This document shows, piece by piece, positions 1 through 12,056 of a stretch of DNA of 64,000 nt. Location of the stretch: contig OY294069.1 of assembly GCA_958510875.1 (NCBI GenBank), positions 159,773,111 through 159,837,110 on the forward strand. Direction: 5' to 3'. The position numbers were made by a program, and so were the translations under genes. Source of the stretch: Endomychus coccineus. Its lineage: Eukaryota > Arthropoda > Insecta > Coleoptera > Endomychidae. A model generated the notes under the pieces. That model had not been told where the DNA came from. It did not search any database and saw nothing but the letters and a program-made list of their open reading frames with translations. Each line of letters starts with the position of its first letter. Position 1 is the first letter of the stretch.

Positions 1-2280
1 TTAGTATTACAAAGTCCCATCAATGTAATTCTGTTCTGTTCTCTGACTTTTGTTAGTGAAATATCCAAATTAAAATGATTGTAGGAACAGAAAACTTATT
101 GGAAATGATTTAGAAGCCGCTAGTGAAGTTAAATTATACTCTTTGTTACACTGTAATTTTATCCAAATGATTTACATAATGTATTTTAGAACTCTGTTTC
201 ATACTGACACCACTGTCAGGTTTACTTTTGGAATAATTATTCACACTGACCTGACATTTGCGACTTGTCAACATAAAGATCATATAGTATGATCTCTATG
301 CTTGTCAAATGAACTACACATTAAAATGTACCACAGAATCAATAAATCATGCACTTCTTGCACAGATAAAGTACATAAGATAAAAAAATACCATATTTGC
401 ACCACATTAAAAGCGATCTGCAAAATTTCAAATCGATACCTACCACAAATAGAAACAGTGCAGACACCATGTCAAAAATAGTCTAGAGCGATTGGGAATG
501 CTCAAAACGGATATATACGCGAAAATCCGGAAAAATGTTGGCCCGATTAGAATATTTCCCTACACAATATGCTACGTATACTGAGGGAAGTAAAAAATAG
601 AGCACAAAGAAAAAATCTGAGTTTCATATTATATGAGAAAACAATCTGTAATACAAATGTTTTCATTATATTTCTTCATATTTATTTAGTAATATATAAC
701 GAAGCCCACATATAAGCTACAACATAAATCATCTGTTGTTTTTTTTGTTCATCTATGGTAACATCACGGCATTCTATCGACTGAATAAACATTATTACTT
801 ACATAAATAATACTATATTCCTTTAGGCACGTCACGACAACCTCACGCACAATCATCTCGACAGTGAGTTAACACATCGACATCATCTCAAAAATAGTCT
901 AAGTCTAAATAGATTCAGAAAGGTTCAATATTTTCGGGAGAATCCGAAAAAATGTTTAGACCGATTACTATAATTACAATACTTGTACTCACAGAACATA
1001 AATGGACTTAACATAGTAAGGCAAATTAAGTAAAAGACATGATTGTCATAGACACAGGAAAGTAGCAATATACCTACTCTATGTCACATAAATTTTAAAT
1101 TACTCTATGTTCATGTAATGTAATTCCTCCGAACTAGAATTAATTATATTATACCTAATAGCGTAATAGCACTGGATAATAGACAGAACGAGGATAATAA
1201 TTGATTTCATTAGTCATTACCGAGGCCCTTTAACTTGAAAAGCCTTGAGTCATTACCATCTTCTGTGGTGATTGGCTGGAGGTACAGGATTCGAGAAATG
1301 GGAAATGATTTAAAAGATGTAGAAAACATAGATCACAGATTTATTATACAAATAGTTTTTCACAATAAATAAACAAAGGCAGTGACACTAGCAGTACATT
1401 GCTAAGTTTTTAAACTAGAATACAAAAACTCTTGAGCCATCTGCTACTTCAATGTAAGAAAAAAATATTCACCCAAAAAAAGAATGCAATTTATATTAAC
1501 AGCAGACGGTACATACTGAAAGCGATTCACTTGTAAAATAACACTTTTTCCAGCCCCTACTAGTTACAGTTACTATGATGAATACAAATATATGTAAATA
1601 TGAAGTTGAGTGATTTTGACAATAAATTAATATCCAATATTTTTAAATTAGATTTTCATCAGTCCTGCATCAACTGCTTTAAAATAAGTATGTAATAGAA
1701 AAATATACAAGTTTTTACTTCAGTTCTTATCTTGCTGACAATAATTTTACTAAATAATAGTTTATTATGTTTTAGATGTGTAATGTTTTAATCAGAAAAT
1801 TAAAATATATCAGCAGCATATTGCAAAAAGAAGGAAAAATTTCACAGATTAAATTTCCTAGTGTGCTGCTTAAAAAATTATAATTTAATTCGCGGATTAA
1901 TGAGAACAAATAGAAGATTCTTTTGTTGCATTGTGAATTGTATAGGAAGTTTTTCCCAGTTAGTAATTACGTATTATTAGTAATCAACCACTATTCTCAA
2001 ATTAAATACAACAATAAATGGCTATAAATTTTCTTCAGAAAGTTTTTCAGTTCATCCCATTAGTGAACAGTAGTTATTTGTTAGTAAATAACTAAATGAT
2101 TTATTGAAATTTTTGAATAAACGAAGTGTGAAAATTTCTTAAAATCTCATTTTCCATTTGAACAATCATAACTAATAAAAGTAGATACTTACAATTCTAT
2201 AGAAAGAGATTAAAAATATTCATAAATTCGTTCCTTCGTTAAAATGTAAAATTCAACCCAATCTTTTTCCCAAAATTAAT
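1..2280. other. sdk 3' flank, no gene seen
   Basis: This stretch is AT-rich with no convincing reading frame. It holds two imperfect direct repeats of about 90 bp (466-553 and 880-967, both with the words aaaaatagtcta, ccgaaaaaatg or close variants). A segment at 190-245 resembles 51855-51905 (gtttcatactg...ccactgtcagg), so part of it is probably old dispersed repeat. Confidence 0.5.
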
Positions 2281-2420
2281 CTTATAAATATGAAATAATC
2301 ACCCTTATCCACAAAAAATACTGTTATAACTTTGATGATGGCTACATGGTAGCTGAAAGGTCTTCAGTACTTTAACAGTATTTTTAGTGGTTTAGAGTGA
2401 ACTCTTTTATAGTTTGAAGT
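2281..2420 (+). mobile_element. Penelope-like element remnant, family B, with hammerhead-like core
   Basis: The 3' words (agtggtttagagtgaactcttttatagttt) recur at 13.6, 23.1, 25.2, 44.5, 45.8 and 46.9 kb, several times next to the Penelope-like fragment at 24.5 kb. At 2331-2376 lies TGATGA, a hairpin GGCTAC-ATG-GTAGCT, then GAAAGG and TCTTC. This is the family B hammerhead pattern, but the first core C is T here, so it is probably inactive. Confidence 0.5.
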
Positions 2421-2817
2421 TAATTTTCTTCAATGCATATTAACTGACCTATAAGTTTATTATTAATATGTAATGCTTTATTGAAATTTTAAACGGAAAA
2501 GTTACTGGATTAAAATAAATATAGGGTAACTTACTTGCCATCAAAAAAAAAATATTTTCAAGAGGATCCTACAAACCAAAAAGAAAATTGAAGTATATAT
2601 GGAAAAATAAAATGCTTCCTAAGTCATTAGGTGAATTATTTGAAATGACAATTGAGAACGAATTTTGAGATTTATTCGGGTAGATAAAATCGTTCTAGAA
2701 TCGAAAATTGAAACTGAAAATAAATCAACTGGACACAAACTATATATTACATAGATATTATTTAATACATCTCCCTTTAAATGGAAAAATGTATCCCGCA
2801 ATTCTTTTAATCACTAG

Positions 2818-3530
2818 TGAATAATGAAATCATTATTCACTACCATCAATATGACAATAGTATATTATTCAACGAGCATATTATGGTGGCTATTATTCAC
2901 TTGGAACTTCATCCACGTGAATAATAGCCATAATATACAAGTAGAATACTAAACTTTGTCCACGACCCATAAATAATACTTTAGATACTAATAAACTTTG
3001 CTGTTGAAACAAGTCGAACCAACAAATTGTTGACGTTCCAAATTAAATTCGATCTGACTTGACGTTTCATAGCACGGTCTATTTTTATCGTATTTGTCCA
3101 TACGTTTCTATCATGTTTGATGGTAGTGAATAATGAAATCATTATTCAGTGATTAATGGATATCATTATGCTTGAGGAAACACATGCATTATGCATATTT
3201 TATACAATAGTCGTGGACAAACATGATAGTATAACGTATAGACAAATACGATAAAAATAGAGCGTGCTATGAAACGTCAAGTCAGATAGAATTTAATTTG
3301 AAATGTCAACAATTTGTTAGTTCGACTTGTTTCAACAGCAAAGTTTATTAGTATCAAAGTATTATTTATGGATCGTGGACAAAGTATAGTATTCTACTTG
3401 CATATTATGGCTATTATTCACTTCGATGATTTACGACACTCGCCTGCGGCTCGTGCCGTAAACTTCATCCACGTGACAAATAGCCACCATAATATGCTCG
3501 TTGAATAATATACTATTAATTATGTCATTT
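2818..3530. repeat. Foldback element with arms of about 290 bp
   Basis: Sequence from about 2835-3120 returns as its reverse complement at about 3210-3520 with small changes. For example caacgagcatattatggtgg at 2871 pairs with ccaccataatatgctcgttg at 3484. A spacer of about 90 bp lies between. There is no transposase frame, so it is a non-autonomous foldback/MITE. The right arm has an extra piece near 3425-3465 (tcgcctgcggctcg). Confidence 0.8.
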
Positions 3531-4772
3531 TAGTGACTTTAAGATGAAGAGAATTTAAATAATTCTACATATTTGCCATTATTCTACAATTCTACCCCAA
3601 TTTAAAGGGATGAAGCAACCACAATATCTGTGTAATATCTTCAATTGTACACTCAACTTTTGGACAATGGTATAACTTATTGAGAAGTTACTTCTTGTTA
3701 ATGTCACGGACTTTCTTTGGTATGAATGAATAGGTTATGCAATGTGATAATGTAGTCATTCAAGTTAAGGGAACCTTAAAAATATCGATTTCAACAAATA
3801 TTTGCTGCCATACAAAACTCTTAATTAAAAAAAAATTCGTTTAAATACAGCACTAGAATTTGCATGGGTGTCTGTATCAACTAATTTGGGTTATGCAAAC
3901 TTCCCAAATTATACAATTTGCAAGTTCCCTTTATTAAAGCTATATATAGAAGGATCACAATTTTCTATCAGCCGAATTCTGAGTCTGAGTGAATCATCAC
4001 TCCACAAAAGATATATGTTGCGATTAATTTCAATATTTAAGACACCTTGGTTCCATAATTTTTATTTCTTCTTAGAATAGCATAATATATTAAAAAAGTG
4101 CCACTATTTGAAAAAATTCTATCCCTACTTAAATATAAAAGAATTTGGCATCTTGCTTACAATTACCTAACATTATATAGTTCAATCAACGAAATTAGAT
4201 ATCAAAAATAAAAAAATGGCAATTGACATTGTTTAATATTAGGTTAATCATCAATTCACCTATATTGTGATAATTATATGTAACATACATATGTATATGT
4301 ATAATTAAATGAAACTTTTACAGTTCAGGAAAATTTCACACATTATCCATAATCATATCCATAACTCTGAAGATATAAAAATAGTTTTGGAAATCCCTAA
4401 GGAACAAAAGTGAGAACACGATTCTATAATGTCCTCAATGAGAGGATAATATTCACCAAACATTATGATTTAACCTCGAAATTTTATAGCAATAGAAATA
4501 TCCTAGAGTTAAAATAATATTTACAACCTTATATTAATTCAAGTCTTCATCAAATTATTACTATTTTGTCTGAAAATTTGATAAGATAAGTAATTTGTTA
4601 AATTATTCAGTAATCCAGTTACACTAGGATTTTTCTTAAGAAAATTGTTTATATGATACTATCTACAACACAATATTTTGTACAAAAATTAAATATTAAG
4701 TAAAATGCATTCACAGACATATAATTATATTATCAAATTTTCTACTTACAATCTAAAATGACACAGCATTCA
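3531..4772. other. Presumed sdk 3'UTR and flank
   Basis: No coding frame is supported. This is the region downstream of the sdk stop codon. A minus-strand AATAAA at 4061-4066 is one poly(A) candidate; the true 3' end cannot be set from sequence alone. The base composition is very AT-rich. Confidence 0.4.
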
Positions 4773-5012
4773 TTATACAAAAGATGAGAAGCCAGGCAAA
4801 GGTGCCCGAGATCTGGCCATATTATTCATAATAATTTGACCACCATTTAAACTTACAACAGCACTACCTTCTGGTTCAGAGTCTGTATAACTAGAATAAT
4901 TTCTCACTTTTTGCTTTTTCCACGATTGCCGTAACGTATCGTTAACATTGGCGTAATGGTTAACAAATGAATGTGGATCCGACCTAACGCTTTCATTTTC
5001 ACTTTCGGATCC
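4773..5012 (-). CDS. sdk: sdk exon 24: C-terminal cytoplasmic tail and stop
   Basis: This last exon follows a clean acceptor (ttttcag, ending at 5013) and starts in phase 0 with GSESENES. It encodes 79 residues and stops with TAA at 4773. Visible conserved tail blocks are NHYANVNDTLRQSWKKQK, NYSSYTDSEPEGS, VVSLNGGQIIMNN and the terminal APLPGFSSFV. The last residues form a PDZ-binding end, known in the family to recruit junctional or synaptic PDZ scaffolds. An AATAAA on the minus strand at 4061-4066 is a possible poly(A) signal about 0.7 kb past the stop, but no cleavage site is evident. Confidence 0.96.
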   Translation of the reverse strand, partial: GSESENESVRSDPHSFVNHYANVNDTLRQSWKKQKVRNYSSYTDSEPEGSAVVSLNGGQIIMNNMARSRAPLPGFSSFV

Positions 5013-5474
5013 CTGAAAATTTACAATAAACTTACAATTAAAATCACATTCAATCCATATCAAATTAAAAAAAAATTTCATAATGATTATTACTGTACGG
5101 TTTTTGATAACGGAGGAGGGGGATTTTTGCATCGACTCAAATTCAGTTGGAATCTTCGCATTACCAATTCACAATTCTGCATATAAATTTTGATAATTTT
5201 TGTTAATATTTCAATAGTTTTTTCCAAGATGCACCTTGCAGTACACCTAAAACTTTCAAGGAATTGACTGTGGAGGCGATTATTAACTAAATTTGACAGT
5301 TTGTAATTCGTGCCATATTAAACATTTTACGTTCTCGCATTTTTCCAATTCTTTGACGTTACATATTCTGAATTGGCAGCATCTGAACGGTAATTCTGGT
5401 GTTGAAGCATTTCTGATTAGCAGCTCAAGATAAAAGAACAAACAGCTGTTATTATTCTGATATTTCGATTTTTA

Positions 5475-6843
5475 CGAGGGCAAGGTGAAAAGTCCCTGAA
5501 AAATTGAATGAGGAATAATTTATTTGGTCAAAACATAATCCTTCAAAATAAACGTTTGTTTCAGCCATGACCTCATCATTGTAGCCAAATCTCTTTCTGC
5601 CGAGCCATTTCTCCAAGTTTGGAAATAGATAGATAAAACTCGCAGGGGGCCAAATCTCGAGAATATGGTGGATGTCGAACCAATTCGTAGCGCAATTCAT
5701 GCAATTTTGCCATTGCGACCTGTGGGCCGGTGCGTTGCCTTGATGGAAGAGCACTTTTAACATAGAACACGTTTTTACTAAGGACCTAATTGGTAGAAAG
5801 CGTTACGCGAGAACCGTTACGTGGATCCGTAGCAGGTCTGATTGGTCGAGACCACCAATAGGCTCCTCCTTCTCTTATACCAGCGCCGACATCTCTATCG
5901 ACTACTCGATGTGGTACTTGTATCGATATGGTATTTGCAAGATACATGGATACCATAGACACGAAACATTATGTAACATATTTCAGTTATCATAAACCAC
6001 TCTTTAGTATAACACAATAAAAGTTTATTAAATATGATTGTGTTTTCATTTTAGATCACATTGTAATTCTGATTTAACCTTGTTCGGAATTATCAATTTA
6101 TTCTTTTTTATTTGTTGAGAAGAAAGAACATTAAACATGTTCTATGTTATTCGTTTTTATCTTATAAAAACTTCAAATCGGCGTCGAATCGATCCAAAAG
6201 CCCTGCATAATATAAGCCGGTGAACGTGTTGCCCCTTTCAAGGTAATCGATTTGGACAATATCGTGTGCATCCCAAAAAAACTGTCGCCATGACTTTGTT
6301 GGCCGATAAGCCCACTTTGGCCTTTTTCGGATTCGATTCGCCAGGACAAGTCCAGTTTTTCGATTGTTCTTTGGTCTCTGGTGTGTTGTGACGACTCCAT
6401 ATTTCGTCCACGGTTACGAAATGGCGAAAAAATTCCTTCTTATCGCGCTTGAACATCGCCAAACACTCCTTTGAAGTTGTCACATGGTCGAGCTTGTTCT
6501 CAACAGAGATCAAATGCGGCAATATTGTGCACTTTAAATCGCCGATCGTTTATGGATTGTATGGACGGTTTCTGGCGTTGTAACCTGAATTGCTTGGTTT
6601 GCGTAATGTTTTTTCCACGCAAGAAATAACGTTTAATCAAAACGCGAAATTCACTCTTTTCCATGTTTACAAAAATCTTCAAGCTTGCTTGTTTTCGATG
6701 GGTGTTAAAACAGAACTGACTGACACATCAGTCTGAAAATTTTAATACGTTCTAGTTAAAGATGGTACATTACAAATGTCACATGGGATTTTCGATTGTG
6801 GCGCCATCTGTTTTATTTTCAGGGACTTTTCACCTTACCCTCG
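5475..6843 (-). mobile_element. mariner transposon 1, decayed, with nested MITE
   Basis: Inverted ends (cgagggcaaggtgaaaagtc at 5475 and its partner gacttttcaccttaccctcg ending 6843) are flanked by TA on both sides, the mariner target duplication. The minus strand carries transposase in several frames: an N-terminal KRYFLRGKNITQTKQ block near 6610, VTVDEIW (first catalytic Asp) near 6405, LFHQGNAPAH near 5745 and HPPYSRDLAPCEF near 5660. The second catalytic Asp (HQD) reads Gly here, and the frame is broken by shifts and by an insertion at 5758-6149. The copy is dead. Confidence 0.92.
5758..6149. mobile_element. MITE nested in mariner 1
   Basis: The mariner transposase frame is interrupted between its ...DRFDAD and KVLFHQ codons by about 390 bp absent from the other copies. 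The insert has short inverted ends: taacatagaacacg at 5758 and catgttctatgtta ending 6149 (13 of 14 pair). It has no coding frame. The target duplication is not clear. Confidence 0.65.
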
Positions 6844-6845
6844 TA

Positions 6846-7436
6846 TATTTGATGAAAAGTGGAACGCTTTATTTGAATTCCTATTTAGTAAATATGGTAA
6901 TACAAGTGAATAATATCATCATTAAATTGATAAAAGCAAATCAAGTTTATGGACAGTGGAAAGAAGGAAATGAACAAAAACAGAACAAAATAATTCACCT
7001 TTCCAAACCGACAGTTCTGTAAATAAAAATGATCATAATAATGTAATGAAAATATGTTTTGACATCATTACCAGTTGACAAAGACATGGTTGAAACTGAA
7101 ATTCGAACTCAATTCTCAAGAAGTTTAAGCCACTTGTAATTGAAAGTAGAAATAGCACCTGAACTAATGATTTTCATTTCGGTTTCAACGGAAGCGAATG
7201 ATTTTCGAGTTAGTTTTATTTAATTTCTGCTCCGACATAATCTGAATACGGTTTAATGGAAGATTAAAAATTAAAATGGACCACTCAAGAACGACCGATT
7301 GACATCAAAGTACGACGAGTTGTGTTAAATGTATCAATAAGCAGAAAAACGCCACTGGAATAGAGTGCCTTCCAAATAGCAAGATTTCATAATCACACAC
7401 ATCAAAACCTATCTTCTAAATACTAATATCACTAAC
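6846..7436. other. sdk intron 23, remainder
   Basis: This is intron sequence between mariner 1 and exon 23, AT-rich, in which I recognise neither a gene nor a repeat. The matching remainder on the other side of mariner 1 (5013-5474) is also featureless. Confidence 0.4.
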
Positions 7437-7744
7437 CTGTGTATCCGAGGAACTCATCTCCGACGGTTTCTCGGTGACGCTACTGTCATCGGGGTTTTCA
7501 TCGTACCCTTTGATACTTCCTTCGTCAGAATCGTACGGTACTGAAGCGGGGGAAGGACGGGGAGGCGATTTACTGAGCATCGTAGGGGGAAGTTGAGGCG
7601 GTTTCCTAGAAAGCGTGCTGCGCTTGCTCATATTGCTCAAGGTACTGACGTTACCGTTTCGCGTACGATAACAATCCATGGTTTGTTCTTGTGGATCACC
7701 CATAGACATCGCCATCGATTCTTCCAAGGTCTTTTGTGCCTCTT
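7437..7744 (-). CDS. sdk: sdk exon 23: juxtamembrane cytoplasmic region
   Basis: This exon completes the split CAA codon begun in exon 22, giving YKQEAQKTLEESMAM just inside the membrane. The rest is low-complexity and serine/proline-rich (SRKPPQLPP, SPPRPSP), then acidic (YDSDEGSIKGYDENPDDSS), as expected for an intracellular regulatory tail. The donor after CAG is GTTAGT and leaves phase 0. About 2.4 kb of intron with a mariner insertion separates it from the last exon. Confidence 0.94.
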
Positions 7745-7807
7745 CTGTAGATAACAACAAAAATTAAGTTTCTAGCATTATTTAGAAGTGAACAATTTAA
7801 AACTTAC

Positions 7808-8128
7808 GTTTGTACTTATAACTCTTGCTCTTCACACATAGAATAGCAACGATCATGATAATGATGATAACTGATACAGCTGCTAGTATCACCAGGAACC
7901 AGGTTTGTCTGTAAAAAGGTTTGAATTGCAAGTACCCATATTCCAAATACAACTTTGAAGGGGTCAACACCAATTCATCGACAGTCGCAGGGCAACTTAT
8001 ACCGAACTTATTGAAAGGGAACACTCTGAAGTAATACGAAGTGGAAGGCAGCAAACTTTGAAAGGAAATCGTGAAATCTTGAAGAGGTCCATTTGTTGTT
8101 TTAGTAATTTGCTGCCAGCGCATATCAT
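7808..8128 (-). CDS. sdk: sdk exon 22: end of FN3-13 and the membrane helix
   Basis: The exon encodes the C-terminal half of the thirteenth FN3 domain (STSYYFRVFPFNKFG), a linker (YLQFKPFYRQ) and a hydrophobic segment of about 24 residues from TWFLVILAAVSV through AILCV. Basic residues KSKSYKYK follow, giving a type I topology with the tail inside. The acceptor is a long T-tract plus AG ending at 8129; the donor is GTAAGT at 7807. This is the only membrane-spanning segment found in the gene. Confidence 0.95.
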
Positions 8129-8185
8129 CTAAAAAAAAAAGGTTCGTTAAATATAACAATTATTGAGTAGATGGCGAGATTTTAC

Positions 8186-8464
8186 CTTTTTTCTTAGATT
8201 CAATATGATATCCAATTATGGGCCCTTTACCTGTAGGACCATTCAACCAATGTAACTCTACATTGGAACTGGTTTTAACCAGTGCTAATTCTTTTAGAGT
8301 AGCGGGAGAGCCATCTTGAGGACCTGTAGTTACGTTGCTAGATAGGAAAGGACCGTAATCGATCGTTTGAGCTCTAACGGTAAAAGTATAAGTTACTTCT
8401 TCCTCGAGAGACTGTACAAGTAGATAGTTCGTAGATACTTTCTGTTTAACTTGTTTACTAAAAC
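8186..8464 (-). CDS. sdk: sdk exon 21: end of FN3-12, start of FN3-13
   Basis: Acceptor tgcag ends at 8465 and the donor GTAAAA begins at 8185. The exon begins by completing an Arg codon. The C-terminal part of FN3-12 is recognised by EEEVTYTFTVRAQT, and the next domain opens with SNVELHWLNGPTGKGPIIGY, a typical FN3 B/C-strand pattern with its tryptophan. Confidence 0.94.
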
Positions 8465-8518
8465 CTGCAATTCATAATAATTAGTAACTTAAATATTCAA
8501 ATGACAATTAAGACTTAC

Positions 8519-8864
8519 GTTCATTTTCTTCTGTTGTTTCATACGTCACGATGTATCCGATAATATCACCGTTACGCTTTTTAGGGGGATCCCACGAAAC
8601 CACCAAACTATTCATAGTGATTTCAGTGAAAGTAAGATTCGTCGGAGGTCCTGGCAAACCTTGCATAGTTCGAACAGTAAAAGGACGAGATCGGGGTCCA
8701 TCACCGGCGGGATTGAAAGCCAAAATTTGAATTCTATATTCGGTGAATTTGTCCAAAAATACTAGACTGTGGGAAGTGGTAGTTGCAGCAACAACTTCTA
8801 TTTCTTCCTCGAACTTTTTCCCCTTTTCCAGCTCCTGAGGCGATTTGGTAACCAAATAGAATAT
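8519..8864 (-). CDS. sdk: sdk exon 20: end of FN3-11, start of FN3-12
   Basis: The exon begins in phase 0 with IFYLVTKSPQELEKGK, the C' strand of FN3-11, and runs through the YRIQILAFNPAGDG F-strand motif into FN3-12 (LVVSWDPPKKRNGDIIGY). The acceptor is cttccag and the donor GTAAGT. Its upstream intron (8865-10558) carries a retrotransposon remnant, which explains why the two halves of FN3-11 lie 1.7 kb apart. Confidence 0.93.
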
Positions 8865-9069
8865 CTGGAAGAGCAGATTCAAGTTGAGCTTAGGAAAAAA
8901 CTATTGGAGACGAATTCAAATTCAATTATATTGCATAACGAACAATATTAAGAATTCCCTTGGTAATTTTCTTTTTAGTTATAAATAGCTAGTAATACCG
9001 TTGTAAGTTTAAGTAACATTGTTTATCTGAATGCCACTATGTGGCGAAATACAGTGTTAATTTCATTCG

Positions 9070-10371
9070 TGTACAATGCATTTCCAACAGGTAAGGACCA
9101 GTTCAATCTTGAAGTTAATGCTTTTGTGAACAATTTTATGCAATGAGGACACTCATCCTGTCTTGATCACATCAAATTGAACAGTACAAGCAAACGCTTG
9201 GGCCTTCAGAATACAAAATACACTGGAGAATGTTCACATTGGGCCAGGACATATGGAGTATTGTGAAAGTCGTGACCAGGGACGTGTTAGGCATGAGAAC
9301 AGATCACATTCCAAAGTGATACTTTTTTAACAACACATTCAGGGTATCGATACCAGAAAGGACTAAATGGGAACATACAAACCTGGGCGACATTCTGCAG
9401 GGAAAAATCTGTTATACAGGCGGGTCTAAGACTGAAAAAGGTGCAGGTGCAGGAGTATACTCAAGAAACCCAAAAACTCGCTTGAGCTATTTATTGGGTA
9501 AACACATCTCTGGCTTCCAAGCAGAGGTATATGCAATCCTCCAATGTGTGAAGGAAAACAATAGGAGAGCCATCGATGATGAGCAGATCTACATATTGAC
9601 AGACAGTCAGGCTACACTTAAGGCAATGAGAAGTCAGGAAGTGACATTCCGTCTGTTATGGACATGCAAAGAAGAACTTGAAATACTGGCAGACCGAAAC
9701 AGCTTTAAGCTGATCTGAGTGCGACAGGCAGTGAAAAGGCCGACGAACTTGCAAGAAGAGGGTCGGTGAACGATTAAGATTCAGAACCGACCACGGGGGT
9801 ACCAAAACGTATAGCACGAAAGTCTGTTGAAGACTGGATAATGGAAAATCACAAAGAATACTGGGAAAAAATTCCAGGAAACGAACATGGAAAGAAATAC
9901 ATCAAAGCCCCGTGTAACAAAAGAACGATAGCCCTATTATCACTAAATAGGGAAAAAATAAAAATCGTAACAGTGGCAACCTGGCATGCAGACTTTGCGG
10001 TAAGAATACAGAAACAGTGACACACATACTGTGTAGATGAGAGGCACTGGATCGCAAAAGACAGTAAATATTTGGGAAGCCTAACGGCGAACCAGAATTA
10101 TACAGTTCCCACCCAGTGAATGACTTGTACAAACTCGTACAAGGTACAAAAATACTCGAGTGGATACCGTAAAGAAACAAAACATAGGCGAGATACAATG
10201 GGCCAGCAGGCCTAAGTGTCACCGAAGGCAATAGCCAAACAAGCCTACAAAGGGGGTGAAGTTTTTAGTGAGTATGCCTGGAATGGTGACTCTAAAAGTA
10301 GACCATGAGACCCAAAGGCCCATAACCTCCCCATAAAAGGTTTTCTTCACCTCCGCAAAAAAAAAAGAAGA
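9070..10371 (+). mobile_element. Non-LTR retrotransposon 3' end with RNase H domain
   Basis: The plus strand, opposite to sdk, carries the tail of a non-LTR ORF2. An open frame at about 9326-9718 encodes an RNase H domain: YTGGSKTEKGAGAG, FQAEVYAI and LTDSQATL. A shifted frame continues GSEKADELARRGS and later a zinc-knuckle-like CRLCGKNTETVTHILC near 9985-10035. The element ends in an A-run at 10359-10368. The first RNase H Asp (normally TDGS) is Gly, and the segment before GSEKADELA is deleted, so it is dead. It is 5' truncated. Confidence 0.85.
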
Positions 10372-10558
10372 TCATTCATCATCATGTTATTATTGTTATA
10401 TTGTACACGAGAATTTGTATGGAATTATATCGTGAAACTCATTAAAATCTTCTAATTATAATGAAAGAAAAATTATCCAGTGTGAACGTTAGCCCTCGCT
10501 TACGGCGACCATAAAAAAATGTGAAGCTGCGATGTTTCTAAAATATTCATTCGCTTAC

Positions 10559-10798
10559 TTTGTATCCCAAAAGTTCCCCATTCTGCATTTGTTGTTGTGG
10601 TGGTTTCCATTTAAGTCTCACTTCCGTAGACGAAACAGCTTCACCCTCCAAGACTCTTGGTTCGCCAGTAGGAACAGCTTCTCCGACGTAAACGGTAACG
10701 GGTGGACTTGCCGGTCCTTTGCCTTGCGAATTGAATGGCACCACCACGATCTCATAATTTTTATCTTGAAGCAGTTCAACTAACACAATTTTTTTTGC
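10559..10798 (-). CDS. sdk: sdk exon 19: end of FN3-10, start of FN3-11
   Basis: This is an exon of exactly 80 codons, phase 0 at both ends. It carries the NYEIVVVPFNSQGKGPASPP F/G-strand pattern of FN3-10 and the VRLKWKPPQQQMQNGELLGY start of FN3-11. The acceptor is ttttcag and the donor GTAAGC. Because it is symmetric, its skipping would keep the frame while removing parts of two FN3 domains. Confidence 0.94.
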
Positions 10799-10858
10799 CT
10801 GAAAATACGAACAATTGAAGACAGGTACTTCATTTTCCAAGCTACTGAATTAACTTAC

Positions 10859-11055
10859 ATTGATACCCATCACTTCCTCTTTAGGAGTCGACTGAAGAGC
10901 TGTGGGGTAATCTGAAACAGGTTGGAACACGACACGATACCCCGCTGTTTTTACGTCGCCACTCCAAAATTGATTTTCCACTATTTCCCATGAAACTTCC
11001 ACACTGGTAGTTGTTATTGGTACAACTTTGACCCCCGTTACTCCTTTACTTGGTG
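10859..11055 (-). CDS. sdk: sdk exon 18: first half of FN3-10
   Basis: The exon starts with two bases completing an Ala codon and continues PSKGVTGVKVVPITTTSVEV, then the SWEI core and a GYRVVF C-strand. The donor is GTAAGT after GGTATCAAT. The phases match exons 17 and 19. The intron to exon 19 is only 60 bp. Confidence 0.93.
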
Positions 11056-11111
11056 CTACAAAAATATGTATGAATGTCAAGTCAATAGAATATTTTATTT
11101 TAACAATTTAC

Positions 11112-11308
11112 CTGCGGGGTACGTTGTAACATCGATGGATTCTGTACTGAATCGACTGGGACCTATGTCATTTGTAGCTTGAATACGAAACCTATATGAA
11201 GTAAATGGTTTTAGGTCGGACACGGTGTACGACGTTAACTGAGGATCCACTCTCTCAGGCAATGACTGCCATGGGTTATTGTTCTCCATTTTTTGGACCG
11301 TGTAATAC
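11112..11308 (-). CDS. sdk: sdk exon 17: end of FN3-9
   Basis: The reading frame begins YYTVQKMENNNPW and shows the FN3 F-strand TSYRFRIQATNDIGPS. The acceptor is attatag, ending at 11309, and the donor gtaaat starts at 11111. A 56 bp intron separates it from exon 18. Confidence 0.92.
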
Positions 11309-11389
11309 CTATAATTGACGTTAATCTATAGTTTATTGCATAAGCTTCATGAAAGATATTGCCTAAAAAGTTTTTTAGCTTGCTCTTTC

Positions 11390-11930
11390 ATCTATAAATA
11401 GTTGCTTGAAGTGAAAACTTCTTTAGGCGCGTTGAGCTATTTCAGATGGGGGGTAAAACCATGAGTCCGTCACGAGCCGTCACGATATAGCTATATATTA
11501 GGTATTATGTATACTGCCGCCAGCGCAACTACTTGGTCAGGCGTCAGGCAGTCTCTCTATACGCTTACACACGTGTGCATATCTGAGTCGGATACTCGAC
11601 GTTATTTATTTATGTGAATTTATTATAATGACTATAGGGTTACATTCATACTCTTTACAGGGATTCTACCGCCCATTATACGTTTTTTATTATTGAATAT
11701 AAAAATGTATATAATTGTTGATTGAAATGCTGACAGTTGTGAAAACTAAAGAAAAACTAATTTTATTCATTATCATTTAAAAATAATAAAATTGTAATTT
11801 TTGAATTAATATAATTTTTCTGTATTATAAACAATATTTAGATTTTAGAGAAATGCTTTTCCGTCTTGAAGAAATTATGAAATGAAGTTGTTTGTTTTCT
11901 TCCTGGGGTAGCCTCATTCAGATTCATTAT
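11390..11930. repeat. Dispersed repeat, copy 1
   Basis: Pieces such as tcaggcagtctctctatacg (11545) and ggttacattcatactcttta (11638) recur as reverse complements around 50620 and 49975. The two copies sit in opposite orientation 39 kb apart. No coding capacity is seen and the family is unassigned. Confidence 0.7.
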
Positions 11931-12056
11931 TTAGCCCTTTACAGGTGAAATGTTCGTCCACCCCTGCCTGCCTTATAAGATACGTAACTGTTAAACTATC
12001 TATCACAACAACATGGAATGTCAAGAGAATTTTAATGAAAATTATCAACAACTTAC

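Noticed and set aside
8865..10558. Retrotransposon disrupting the sdk coding sequence
   Set aside because: The flanking exons have good splice sites and join in phase 0 within FN3-11, so the insertion lies wholly in the intron.
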